Of a stretch of 45,014 bases of DNA, positions 1 to 7,976 are shown in pieces (the stretch's first letter is position 1; each line of letters begins with the position of its first letter). Source of the stretch: Syntrophomonas sp. UBA5288. Lineage in GTDB: Bacteria > Bacillota > Syntrophomonadia > Syntrophomonadales > Syntrophomonadaceae. Location: assembly GCA_002408445.1 (NCBI GenBank), contig DHSK01000055.1:31167-76180 (forward strand), written 5' to 3'. The position numbers and the translations under genes are program-made. The notes below the pieces were generated by a model that did not search any database, was not told the origin of the DNA, and saw nothing but the letters and a program-made list of their open reading frames with translations.

Positions 1-80
1 GTCATTCTGAACGCAGTGAAGAATCTTGCCGATATTGATGATTAACAAGGAAAGGATCCTTCGTTAACACTCAGGATGAC
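1..80. repeat. Inverted-repeat intergenic element (copy A)
   Basis: The left arm (1-27, beginning GTCATTCTGAACGCAGTGAA) is complementary to the right arm (52-80, ending CACTCAGGATGAC), giving a long imperfect hairpin. It belongs to the widespread intergenic element that, when mistranslated, gives HPERSEGS-like peptides. A related copy sits at 9262-9333. It may begin upstream of the window. No coding potential is seen. Confidence 0.75.
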
Positions 81-91
81 GATTTCATTGG

Positions 92-124
92 TGGTTGTGG
101 CCTACGGCCATGGGCGGTTAATAA
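92..124. repeat. Short repeat module shared with 9423-9456
   Basis: The stretch starting TGGTTGTGGCCTACGGCCATG matches TGGTTGTGGCTTCTAGCCATG at 9423 and is followed in both places by a GGTTTAATA/GGTTAATA tail. It contains the short palindrome GGCCTACGGCC. It is one block of a mosaic repeat family also found at 9183-9456. It lies directly upstream of the radical SAM gene. Confidence 0.55.
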
Positions 125-140
125 AAAAATTGAGGTTAAT

Positions 141-1877
141 ATGACAAAAATCCTTCTATGTACGTTGAATTCAAAATATATTCATTCTTCACTGGCTTTG
201 CGTTACCTTTTTGCAGCATGTATACGTCGTTTTCCTGCCACTGTAATCCGTGAGTTCACCATAAATGAACCGCTTTCTAATATAAAAGCCGATATATATG
301 AAGAAAAGCCGGATATTCTATGTTTTTCATGCTATATCTGGAATATCCAGCCTACTCTACAAATCTGCCTGGATATTAAAAAGGTGGCGCCAGAGACTAT
401 AATCGTTCTGGGAGGTCCGGAAGTTTCCTTTGCATCTCAGGAATTAATGCAGCGTTACCCCTGCATTGATTATATCCTCAAAGGAGAAGGAGACTTCACC
501 CTGCTTGAACTGCTGGATGCGATTGCAATCAATAATGGGCCGGTCCCGATTTCCGGCCTGGTCTATCGGGAGAATCATGAGATTAGAGAAAGTCCTGCTC
601 CTGCCATCGTTGCAGATTTGAATGCAATACCGTGGCCTTACCATGACGGCGATAATCTCAAAGACCGTCTGGTCTACTATGAGACTTCCCGTGGCTGCCC
701 TTTTAATTGCAGTTATTGTCTTTCCTCAACCATAAAAGGAGTACGTTTTCTTGATCTGGATAGGGTAAAAAAAGAGCTGACCCTTTTAATTAATAAAGAA
801 GTTAAACAGATTAAATTCGTAGATCGCACCTTTAACTGCCGTGAAGCCCGGGCCATCGAAATAATGAAGTTTATTATCGCTAATCCGGGCAAAACCAGGT
901 TCCATTTCGAGCTGTGTGCCGACTTAATCTCACCGGCCATGCTGGACTTTCTCGCGACCGTTCCTTCCGGCCTGTTTGATTTTGAAATAGGCATTCAATC
1001 AACCTGCCCCGAAGCTTTAGAGGCAGTAAACCGTAAAGCTGACTGGAACAAGATAACTCATAATATTACCCGTTTAAAACAATTTAACAATATTCATTTG
1101 CATCTGGACCTTATCGCCGGTTTACCTTTCGAAGATTATACCCGGTTTGGACAATCTTTCAATATGGTTTATCAGCTTGGACCCGACGTGCTGCAACTCG
1201 GTTTTTTAAAACTCCTTAAAGGCTCAAGCATAAGGGAGGAGGCTGATTACCATGGTTATCAGTTCGAGAGCATGCCGCCTTACCAAGTATTGTCCAATAA
1301 CTATATCGATTATGGTCAAATAATAAAACTCACCCGAATAGAGGATTTGCTCGACAAATATTATAACAGTGGTGATTTCAGCCATACGCTTAACTATGTC
1401 AGCCGGAATTTATATAACAGCAATTCTTTTGCTTTTTATGAAGAGTTGGCCGACTACTGGGTAAATCATGGACTTTTTAAAGTAGCCCACCGTAAAGAAA
1501 AACTCTATTCAGTTCTTAACAGCTTTTTGGCAGTACATAAAAACCATATGGTAGCCCTCAATGAATTATTAAAGCTGGACTATCTGACTAATTATAAAGC
1601 TTATGAACTTCCTGATGGTCTTACCCGGTGCAACCCGCCTGATATCAATGATAAATTAAACCAGTTATTAAAAAACGACCAATTTCTGCATAAATACCTG
1701 CCATTGCGTAATTCCCGCGGATTTATCAGGAAAAACGTTGTATTGGAGTACTTTAATATAAATCTTTCCAACCTGGCGGTACTGAATGACCCCATACCCC
1801 TTTTATTTGTTTACAAACCTGGTGCAAAGGGAGCTGTGAGAATAATTGACGATATCTATATATACCTATTATCCTAA
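141..1877 (+). CDS. B12-binding-domain radical SAM protein (DUF4080-type C-terminus)
   Basis: A 578-residue radical SAM enzyme. Residues 1 to about 130 look like a cobalamin-binding Rossmann domain (start MTKILLCTLNSKYIHSS, then a VLGGPEVSF segment). The radical SAM core begins near residue 175 with the [4Fe-4S] motif SRGCPFNCSYC (Cys186, Cys190, Cys193). The core continues through FEIGIQS and LIAGLPFED strands typical of the B12-radical SAM superfamily. The last 200 or so residues resemble the DUF4080 extension common in Clostridia. The substrate is unknown; relatives include methyltransferases and other modifying enzymes. It stands alone after the copy A repeat. The ATG follows an AT-rich stretch with a weak ribosome site (TTGAGG). 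Family assignment is firm, function is not. Confidence 0.88.
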   Translation: MTKILLCTLNSKYIHSSLALRYLFAACIRRFPATVIREFTINEPLSNIKADIYEEKPDILCFSCYIWNIQPTLQICLDIKKVAPETIIVLGGPEVSFASQELMQRYPCIDYILKGEGDFTLLELLDAIAINNGPVPISGLVYRENHEIRESPAPAIVADLNAIPWPYHDGDNLKDRLVYYETSRGCPFNCSYCLSSTIKGVRFLDLDRVKKELTLLINKEVKQIKFVDRTFNCREARAIEIMKFIIANPGKTRFHFELCADLISPAMLDFLATVPSGLFDFEIGIQSTCPEALEAVNRKADWNKITHNITRLKQFNNIHLHLDLIAGLPFEDYTRFGQSFNMVYQLGPDVLQLGFLKLLKGSSIREEADYHGYQFESMPPYQVLSNNYIDYGQIIKLTRIEDLLDKYYNSGDFSHTLNYVSRNLYNSNSFAFYEELADYWVNHGLFKVAHRKEKLYSVLNSFLAVHKNHMVALNELLKLDYLTNYKAYELPDGLTRCNPPDINDKLNQLLKNDQFLHKYLPLRNSRGFIRKNVVLEYFNINLSNLAVLNDPIPLLFVYKPGAKGAVRIIDDIYIYLLS

Positions 1878-2036
1878 TCTTGGTTATAATTAATAAAATA
1901 CCTTTTTCCATAATACCTTAAAAAGGTATTATCACAAATTTGATTAATAATATATACTATATAGTGATTGAATTATCATGCTAATAATGTCATTTTTCGG
2001 CATATGGTGGTAATTCATGACAAGAGGGGCGAAGTT

Positions 2037-2672
2037 ATGCATAAATCAATAATTGCTTTTGAAGGCTGGCCTTTTATAATCCCTGGAATACTGCTTTCGA
2101 TTGCTACCGGGTTACATTCCATAAAATGGTCCATACCTTTTATTATTCTGACCTTATTTACGGTCTGGTTTTTCCGCAACCCTCCCCGTAGGATTGCTGA
2201 ATCACCCGGAGTTATAGTGGCTCCGGCAGACGGGAAGGTAATGAGTATAAATGCGGTTCACGAAGATAAATTTATGGGTAATGAATCAATCCAGATAAGA
2301 ATATTTTTAAATATTTTTAGTGTTCATATCAACCGGGTACCCGTACAGGCCAAAGTAGATTGGATACACCGTACCGGAGGATTGCATCTGCCGGCTTATA
2401 AGACTGAAGCAGGGGATAGAAATGTCCAGAATTATGTCGGTCTTATAACTGAGTGGGGCAAAATACTTGTAGTTCAGATTACAGGATTAGTAGCACGAAG
2501 GATCGTATGCTGGGTCCAACCCGGGGATGAAGTTAATACCGGACAAAGATTCGGCCTTATTCGCTTTGGCTCCTGTACCGAACTGTATTTACCCTGTGAT
2601 GTCGAGCTTGCAATTCAGCCCGGAGACAGGTTGAAAGGAGGGAAAACAGTTATTGGCAAGTTTAATATTTAG
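2037..2672 (+). CDS. psd: Phosphatidylserine decarboxylase proenzyme, short form
   Basis: A 211-residue decarboxylase that converts phosphatidylserine to phosphatidylethanolamine at the membrane. Two hydrophobic segments (about residues 10-27 and 30-46) precede the FFRNPPR and VAPADGKV motifs of the short bacterial/archaeal family. HINRVPV holds a conserved histidine. The autocleavage site is RFGSCTELYLP, where Gly178-Ser179 is split and Ser179 becomes the pyruvoyl group, leaving a 33-residue alpha chain. An upstream in-frame ATG at 1968 exists, but the ATG at 2037 sits 7 bases after GAGGGGCG and gives the family's usual length. The gene overlaps pssA by 20 bases, so both steps of PE synthesis are coupled in one operon. 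Confidence 0.93.
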   Translation: MHKSIIAFEGWPFIIPGILLSIATGLHSIKWSIPFIILTLFTVWFFRNPPRRIAESPGVIVAPADGKVMSINAVHEDKFMGNESIQIRIFLNIFSVHINRVPVQAKVDWIHRTGGLHLPAYKTEAGDRNVQNYVGLITEWGKILVVQITGLVARRIVCWVQPGDEVNTGQRFGLIRFGSCTELYLPCDVELAIQPGDRLKGGKTVIGKFNI

Positions 2673-3177
2673 GAATTTTAATAATATAATTACCTTGTTC
2701 AATTTGCTATTTGGATCATTATCCATTTTATATACCATAGAAGGGGAATACGGCTATGCTGCAATTTCTATTATATTGGCAGTCGTGATGGACAGTATGG
2801 ATGGCCGGGTGGCGCGCAAGTTGCATACCGCTTCTGAACTTGGTAAAGAATTGGATTCATTATGCGATTTAGTATCGTTTGGAGTAGCCCCTTCTATTCT
2901 GATTTACACTCAAGTATTCGGCAGTTTTAATAGTTTGATAGCCAAAGTTGCCATAGTTGCAGCCTTGCTTTATATTATTTGCGGAGCACTGCGTCTGGCT
3001 CGTTTTAACGTTATGAATTGCAAAGATTTCTTTTTAGGCGTTCCCATCACATTGGCCGGAGCGTTAATGGCAGTGATTTCTTTTTTTTCGGCTGTAATTC
3101 CTGAGCTGGTTATACTTGTTATCATATTAACCCTGGCATTCCTTATGGTGAGCAATTTTAAAGTACCGAAACTTTAA
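2653..3177 (+). CDS. pssA: CDP-diacylglycerol--serine O-phosphatidyltransferase
   Basis: A 174-residue integral membrane enzyme that makes phosphatidylserine from CDP-diacylglycerol and serine, supplying the upstream psd product. The CDP-alcohol phosphotransferase signature DG-x2-AR-x8-G-x3-D-x3-D is complete (MDGRVARKLHTASELGKELD then SLCD, about residues 48-71). Four to six hydrophobic helices follow. Length matches Bacillus PssA. The start is TTG at 2653, placed 10 bases after AAAGGAGG at 2635-2642 and inside the end of psd, which implies translational coupling. The organism therefore probably makes PE. Confidence 0.94.
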   Translation: MASLIFRNFNNIITLFNLLFGSLSILYTIEGEYGYAAISIILAVVMDSMDGRVARKLHTASELGKELDSLCDLVSFGVAPSILIYTQVFGSFNSLIAKVAIVAALLYIICGALRLARFNVMNCKDFFLGVPITLAGALMAVISFFSAVIPELVILVIILTLAFLMVSNFKVPKL

Positions 3178-3187
3178 CGCACTTCAC

Positions 3188-3242
3188 GGGGACATACCTA
3201 ACTTCAATTCCGCGTAGCGAATGTGAATGTAAGGTGTGTCCC
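3188..3242. terminator. Inverted repeat between convergent pssA and sirtuin genes
   Basis: GGGACATACCT (3189-3199) pairs with AGGTGTGTCCC (3232-3242) with one wobble, and partial pairing continues inward. It lies between two converging genes, so it may end transcription from both sides, but no clear T-run follows. The GGGGACAT end is also reminiscent of REP-like elements linked to IS200-type Y1 transposases; that reading is inference. Confidence 0.45.
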
Positions 3243-3248
3243 TTCGTC

Positions 3249-3989
3249 TTATCCTATCCGTTTATATATCTCCTCCAGCACATCCCCGGTATTTCCTGAA
3301 TCAACCTTTACTATAGCGGCGTGGTCAAGTTGGGTCCGGCTCTTATTAAGAATGATCAGATCCTGGTAAAATGTACTGAATTCCTTCACAAATCCGGCCA
3401 GAGGATAGACTGTCAAACTTGAGCCTATAACCACCAATAGTTTGGCATGTACAATAGCCTCATGCGCATCGGCATAATTATAAATTTGTTCCCCGAATAA
3501 CACTACATCCGGCTTGAGAATGCCGCCGCACTTTTCACACACGGGAACATTTTTGGATTTTTCTACGTATTCACTATTATATACACTCCTGCATTTGGTA
3601 CATATAAACCGGTCGGCCGTACCATGAATAGGTATTACTCTTTTACTTCCCGCCTTTTGATGCAAATTATCGATGTTCTGGGTCACAATGGCCCGGATAA
3701 ATCCCTTATTCTCCAATTGAGCCAGCATATAATGGGCTTTACTGGGTTCAACCGGAGGAAACATCAAATACTGGCGATAAAAAGTATAGAAACCCTCCGG
3801 GTCCCGCCTGAATGCATCAATGTTGATTATTTTCATGGCCCGGTTTTCACCCACTATAGTATAAACACCATTTTCACCCCGAAAATCAGGAATACCTGCC
3901 TCGGTACTTATGCCCGCTCCAGTAACAACCACAGTGTTATGAGAATTTCTAAACAACTCCGCCATGCGGTCTATTTTTTTATAATCCAC
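3249..3989 (-). CDS. cobB: NAD-dependent protein deacylase, sirtuin family
   Basis: A 246-residue SIR2 enzyme that removes acyl groups from lysines using NAD+, giving nicotinamide and O-acyl-ADP-ribose. The NAD-binding motif GAGISTEAGIPDFRG is near residues 23-37, TQNIDNLHQKAG is intact, and PIHGT carries the catalytic histidine. A zinc ribbon is formed by CTKC and CEKC. GSSLTVYPLAGF near the C-terminus also fits. The longest frame starts at an ATG at 4013, but GTG at 3987-3989 lies just after GGGAGGA with good spacing, so the shorter form is preferred. It is downstream of a cyclophilin gene on the same strand, with a terminator between them. Full length, no anomalies. Confidence 0.93.
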   Translation of the reverse strand: MDYKKIDRMAELFRNSHNTVVVTGAGISTEAGIPDFRGENGVYTIVGENRAMKIINIDAFRRDPEGFYTFYRQYLMFPPVEPSKAHYMLAQLENKGFIRAIVTQNIDNLHQKAGSKRVIPIHGTADRFICTKCRSVYNSEYVEKSKNVPVCEKCGGILKPDVVLFGEQIYNYADAHEAIVHAKLLVVIGSSLTVYPLAGFVKEFSTFYQDLIILNKSRTQLDHAAIVKVDSGNTGDVLEEIYKRIG

Positions 3990-4012
3990 ATCAAATCCTC
4001 CCTCATAAACCA

Positions 4013-4050
4013 TAAAAAGGATATGAGCACTGAAACCAGACTCATATCCT
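4013..4050 (-). terminator. Intrinsic terminator after the cyclophilin gene
   Basis: AGGATATGAG (4018-4027) and CTCATATCCT (4041-4050) form a perfect 10-bp stem with a 13-base loop. Read on the minus strand the stem is followed by TTTTT. It ends the cyclophilin transcript just before the sirtuin start. Confidence 0.8.
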
Positions 4051-4060
4051 CTATTTTTAG

Positions 4061-4579
4061 CTACATCTTTTTTACCGCAGGATAATCGATCCCAAACGTA
4101 TCGACCGTCACTTTTTGCATACGTTGAGGTTCCAGGGGCTTGTCGCGGAAATCAGTATCGACCGCAACAATACGGTCCACTTCTTCCATCCCTTCAACAA
4201 CTTTCCCAAACCCGGCATACTGCCCATCCAGGTGAGGTGAATCAGCTACCATTATAAAGAACTGCGAACCGGCTGAATCGGGCATCTGGCTCCGGGCCAT
4301 GGAAATAACACCCCGGTCATGTTTGAGGTCATTTTTAAAGCCATTGCCGCTGAATTCACCCCGGATCTGATAGCCGGGACCGCCTATACCGACACCCTTG
4401 GGACATCCCCCCTGAATCATAAACTGGGGAATGACCCGGTGAAATATAAGCCCATCATAAAAGCCCTGTTTAACCAGAGAAATAAAATTGTTGACCGTGT
4501 TAGGGGCCACCTCCGGATAGAGCTCTACTTTGATTTTATTACCGCTTTCCATCTCTATGGTTACCTGTGGATTTGCCAT
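4061..4579 (-). CDS. Peptidyl-prolyl cis-trans isomerase, cyclophilin type
   Basis: About 172 residues, a single cyclophilin domain with no signal peptide, so probably cytoplasmic. It catalyses cis-trans isomerisation of X-Pro bonds. Conserved elements are FHRVIPQFMIQGG with the catalytic arginine, GVISMARS, AGSQFFIMV and LDGQYAGFGKV. The frame opens at an ATG at 4588, but that codon is only 2 bases from the AAGGA site. The ATG at 4577-4579 (MANPQVTIEME) gives better spacing and matches usual cyclophilin starts. It is monocistronic, ended by the terminator at 4013-4050. Confidence 0.92.
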   Translation of the reverse strand: MANPQVTIEMESGNKIKVELYPEVAPNTVNNFISLVKQGFYDGLIFHRVIPQFMIQGGCPKGVGIGGPGYQIRGEFSGNGFKNDLKHDRGVISMARSQMPDSAGSQFFIMVADSPHLDGQYAGFGKVVEGMEEVDRIVAVDTDFRDKPLEPQRMQKVTVDTFGIDYPAVKKM

Positions 4580-4813
4580 TCCAAACATCTTCCTTTCATA
4601 CTGAGTGATATTAATTATTATATCAGAATCTTAAACATTTCATTATGCAATGGCACCAAAGCAGCCATAATTTAGTAAAATGCCACAATCGGTGCAGAAT
4701 TTATTTAAAAAGGTTACCGCTGGGCAGATAATAATATACCTGCCCCTGAGCCTTTAAGGCCCTTGGAGCAGGCTGCAAAATGCTATCTCGCTGTCAATAT
4801 ATTAGGCCGGATT

Positions 4814-5326
4814 TCAAGCCAAATAATCTATAGATTTGACTATCTTATTCACATAAGCCCTGGTTTCTTTATAGGGTGGAACTCCGCCGTATTTGCGTAC
4901 CGCGCCACTGCCGGCATTATATGCCGCCAGGGCCAGGTTCAGATCGCCATTAAATTCATCCAGCTTTTGCTTCAAATACTTGGTCCCGGCCATTATATTC
5001 TGTTCGGCGTTAAACGGGTCATTAACCCCCAGGCTTTTAGCGGTGGCCGGCATTAATTGCATAAGTCCCTGGGCACCACAGGAGGATATGGCATTGGGAT
5101 TAAAGGAAGATTCCTGTTTGATCACTGCTTGTATGACCTTGGGGTCTATACCATATTTCTCACTGGCCTTTTCTATAATTTCGGCAAATGAAGAGTTCTG
5201 TGCGGAATTGGACAATTGACCTGTCTTTTGTCTACCTGCTGCAGATACCTCTGCCACCTGATGGTTAAGTGCTTCCAGTATTTTTATTAAACTAATCTCT
5301 CTGAAGATATCCGTGAAGAAGGACAA
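4814..5326 (-). CDS. Lytic transglycosylase, SLT family 1
   Basis: A 170-residue murein-cleaving enzyme. The SLT domain covers about residues 50-168: KYGIDPKVIQAVIKQESSF contains the catalytic Glu72, followed by GAQGLMQLMPATA, NIMAGTKYL and the AYNAG motif. The first 45 residues are poorly conserved and contain no convincing signal peptide, though the hydrophobic stretch around ISLIKILEAL could help membrane association. The start is TTG at 5324-5326 after GGGTGG; an internal start cannot be excluded. Likely acts on the cell wall during growth, sporulation or assembly of envelope complexes. It stands alone, divergent from ku. Confidence 0.9.
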   Translation of the reverse strand: MSFFTDIFREISLIKILEALNHQVAEVSAAGRQKTGQLSNSAQNSSFAEIIEKASEKYGIDPKVIQAVIKQESSFNPNAISSCGAQGLMQLMPATAKSLGVNDPFNAEQNIMAGTKYLKQKLDEFNGDLNLALAAYNAGSGAVRKYGGVPPYKETRAYVNKIVKSIDYLA

Positions 5327-5444
5327 AGAATATCGCCACCCTTATATTAGTTCCAACATTTTATTCTATTTGCTTATATTTTATCCTAAAAATCCGTCTT
5401 CGGGGAATAATAAGTACAGAAAAACCTCGATGGGAGGCTAAATT

Positions 5445-6260
5445 TTGAAAACTTTATGGAAAGGCGCAGTCAGTTTTGGTCTGGTCAATATCCCGGTAAG
5501 CATGTTTGTAGCAACTGAAAACAAAGATATAAAATTTAACTACCTGCACAAAGAGTGCCTGTCACCGGTGAAATATCAAAAATACTGTCCCCGCTGTGAA
5601 CGTGAAATCGCCGGGGAAGAAATAGTCAAAGGCTACGAATACCAAAAGGGCAATTACGTAGTGATTAATGAGGAAGATTTTGCCCGCCTTCCGGGAGAAA
5701 AAACTAAAACTATAGATATTCTTGATTTCGTCGATTTGAGTCAAGTTGACCCTATTTATTTTGACAAAAGCTATTATCTGGAACCGGCGCCGGGAGGAGA
5801 AAAAGCCTATACCCTTATTGTCGAAGCCATGCAGCAAACCCGGAAAATTGCGATTGCCCGGGTGATGATAAGATCACGCCAATCGCTGGCGGCCCTGCGT
5901 ATTCATGACCGGATACTGGTCATGGAAACTATTTTTTATCCGGATGAAATCCGCTCCCCGGCCTCATTAAACCAGGGTCTCGATCCCGGGAAACTGCATG
6001 AAAATGAAATAAAGATGGCCGTAAACCTTATAAATAATCTATCTACCGACTTTGAGCCATCTCGCTATGAAGACGAGAACCGCAAGGCATTATGGGAAAT
6101 CATTGAAGCCAAAATTGCCGGTCAGGAAGTTGCGGCGCCGGCCGTAGTGGAAAAAGGAAACGTGGTTGACCTTATGGATGCCTTAAAAGCCAGCTTGGAA
6201 ATGACTGATAAAGCCCGTAAACCTGATAAACCCCGTAAAAGGGCGCGTACCGGCTCATAA
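5445..6260 (+). CDS. ku: Ku protein, non-homologous end joining
   Basis: A 271-residue bacterial Ku homologue that forms a ring around broken DNA ends and recruits ligase LigD. The N-terminus MKTLWKGAVSFGLVNIPV is diagnostic, and the Ku core runs to about residue 240, with CPRCEREI early and MIRSRQSLAALRIHD, METIFYPDEIR in the core. The tail is short and basic (KARKPDKPRKRARTGS), as expected for DNA contact. The start is TTG at 5445 with TGGGAGG upstream. No ligD lies in this window, although ku and ligD are often adjacent. In spore formers Ku repairs breaks in germinating spores; that role here is inferred. Confidence 0.95.
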   Translation: MKTLWKGAVSFGLVNIPVSMFVATENKDIKFNYLHKECLSPVKYQKYCPRCEREIAGEEIVKGYEYQKGNYVVINEEDFARLPGEKTKTIDILDFVDLSQVDPIYFDKSYYLEPAPGGEKAYTLIVEAMQQTRKIAIARVMIRSRQSLAALRIHDRILVMETIFYPDEIRSPASLNQGLDPGKLHENEIKMAVNLINNLSTDFEPSRYEDENRKALWEIIEAKIAGQEVAAPAVVEKGNVVDLMDALKASLEMTDKARKPDKPRKRARTGS

Positions 6261-6442
6261 CCACCCAACGAAATTTGCCATCCATGAAGCCTATCCTGAT
6301 TTTACTTATCAGGTTAAAGGGGACGGGTAACGGATCTGGTGGTATCAGAATCTGATTGGATTGAATTAGCAGCCGCGTATAAATCCCCTTCGCTTAACAC
6401 AACCTAAAAGCATTAATCTTATTTAGTGCAGGTGAAAGCAGG

Positions 6443-7021
6443 ATGTTTATCCAGACGCACATGTTAATCGGAAATCACATTAACAACACCATTAATGCTA
6501 CATTACCCGTAAGTATACGCCGGTCCGGGTATTTGTTCGGATGCACTCTACCTGACTTGTTGCCCGGATACCTGGCCGTTCCTCATGTCAAAGAGCCATC
6601 TTTACATTTTGTAAGTACATTGATGACTGAAACCCTGCAGACTATACCGCGGTCTCCTCAGGAACTTCTATATTATTCGATTGAACTGGGTATAATCACG
6701 CACTATGTTTGCGATTATTTCTGCCAGCCTCATCATAATTCCACCGCCGGCAGAGCTTGGGACCATGCCCGGTATGAAAATCAACTGGCACGAAAATTCA
6801 AGCAGACCGATCTAAAACACCTGACCGTCCCGATGGTTATTCCTTTTGAATCCGCCGACCCCACCCGCTTATTGACGGAATATCTTGATTTTAAATATAG
6901 CAGCTACCTTAATCACCCGCCCAGTACCTTTCTTGATATATGTTATTCAGTTCAAACTTCCTCAACCATAGTATTGAGTATATTGAATAATCTGTCTCTA
7001 TTGGCCAGCAGAGCAGCCTGA
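6443..7021 (+). CDS. Zinc-dependent phospholipase C-like protein
   Basis: A 192-residue protein resembling the zinc-dependent phospholipase C / S1-P1 nuclease-like fold found in many Clostridia. Likely metal ligands are in FIQTHMLIGNHI (His6, His12), LPDLLPG, LGIITHYVCDYFCQPHHN and WDHARYENQL. No signal peptide is evident, so it probably works inside the cell and is unlikely to be a secreted toxin. The ATG at 6443 follows GGTGAAAGCAGG. It is monocistronic between ku and msrA. Substrate unknown. Confidence 0.75.
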   Translation: MFIQTHMLIGNHINNTINATLPVSIRRSGYLFGCTLPDLLPGYLAVPHVKEPSLHFVSTLMTETLQTIPRSPQELLYYSIELGIITHYVCDYFCQPHHNSTAGRAWDHARYENQLARKFKQTDLKHLTVPMVIPFESADPTRLLTEYLDFKYSSYLNHPPSTFLDICYSVQTSSTIVLSILNNLSLLASRAA

Positions 7022-7204
7022 TCATTTTTCAACGTCCAAATTTCACCATTTTAATCTAAGAATTAATCATATTACGTAAATCACATGGGTTATAATATCG
7101 ATATAAATATTAAATGCTCACCATGATTTGGCATTACAACCATTGCATATAGCAGTAAATTATGCCGGATTGGGTAATGCGATATAAATTGATGAGGTGA
7201 TTAA

Positions 7205-7948
7205 ATGGCCAAATCCGTGAAACAAATATTGGTCAGCATCCAAAACCTGATTATAAAAGGGCTTAACATCGATACTAATAATTCAACTTATTCAGGATCC
7301 AGGCCTCCCAGGTTCACTTGCAGGCTCAACGTCGATACTAATAATTTCAGTTATTCAGGACTAAATCACGCAGAAAAATCCAAATATGAATTGGCTACCT
7401 TTGCCGGGGGATGTTTCTGGTGCATGGTGGCACCATTCGAATCCCTCGATGGAGTAATAAAGGTTACATCAGGCTATACCGGTGGATTTAAAACAAACCC
7501 GACCTATGAACAGGTTTGTTCCGATAATACCGGTCACTTTGAAGCGGTGCAAATAACTTTTGAACCCAAAATCATCAGTTATGAAACATTGCTGGAGGTA
7601 TTCTGGCATCAGATAGACCCCACTGATGCCGGAGGCCAGTTTCATGACCGGGGTAAATCATACCGGACAGCGATTTTTTATCATAATGAATTACAACGCC
7701 AGGTAGCAGTAGATTCTAAAAAAGAATTAAATAATAGCCATCGTTTTTCCACTCCTGCCGCCACTTTAATTATTCCGGCCACCACTTTTTATCCGGCTGA
7801 GGAATATCATCAAGATTATCATCGCAAAAATAAGGGCCATTATATACAATATCGTAGTGTTTCGGGGCGAGACGATTTTATCAGCCAATACTGGAGCGAA
7901 AATGACCCGGACCCAGCTACGGTCCGGCATGATGAAACGGATGATTAG
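7205..7948 (+). CDS. msrA: Peptide methionine-S-sulfoxide reductase with repeat-bearing N-terminus
   Basis: A 247-residue MsrA, which reduces the S-epimer of methionine sulfoxide in proteins. The catalytic motif GGCFWC holds Cys70, and SGYTGG, GHFEAVQI and PAEEYHQDYH are intact. The domain covers about residues 62-235. The first 60 residues are not part of the family: they contain two near-copies of a 12-residue unit (LNIDTNNSTYSG at 20-31 and LNVDTNNFSYSG at 41-52) and look unstructured. ATG at 7205 follows GAGGTGA, so the extension seems to be translated. An internal start near residue 55 lacks a comparable ribosome site. No fused MsrB. Confidence 0.93.
   Translation: MAKSVKQILVSIQNLIIKGLNIDTNNSTYSGSRPPRFTCRLNVDTNNFSYSGLNHAEKSKYELATFAGGCFWCMVAPFESLDGVIKVTSGYTGGFKTNPTYEQVCSDNTGHFEAVQITFEPKIISYETLLEVFWHQIDPTDAGGQFHDRGKSYRTAIFYHNELQRQVAVDSKKELNNSHRFSTPAATLIIPATTFYPAEEYHQDYHRKNKGHYIQYRSVSGRDDFISQYWSENDPDPATVRHDETDD
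7261..7360 (+). repeat. Pair of 37-bp direct repeats inside msrA
   Basis: 7261-7297 and 7324-7360 match at 32 of 37 positions (core TCGATACTAATAATT, ending TTATTCAGGA). Spacing of 63 bp keeps the reading frame, producing the duplicated peptide at the MsrA N-terminus. It could be a small dispersed repeat captured by the gene. Confidence 0.8.
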
Positions 7949-7976
7949 CAATCCAAACAGGAGATTTAAATATTTA

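Noticed and set aside
3624..4085. 153-residue plus-strand frame opposite the sirtuin gene
   Set aside because: It runs antisense through conserved sirtuin motifs and the cyclophilin terminator, so it is not a gene.
7261..7360. CRISPR-like repeats
   Set aside because: Only two imperfect copies lie inside a coding frame, with no further units or cas genes.
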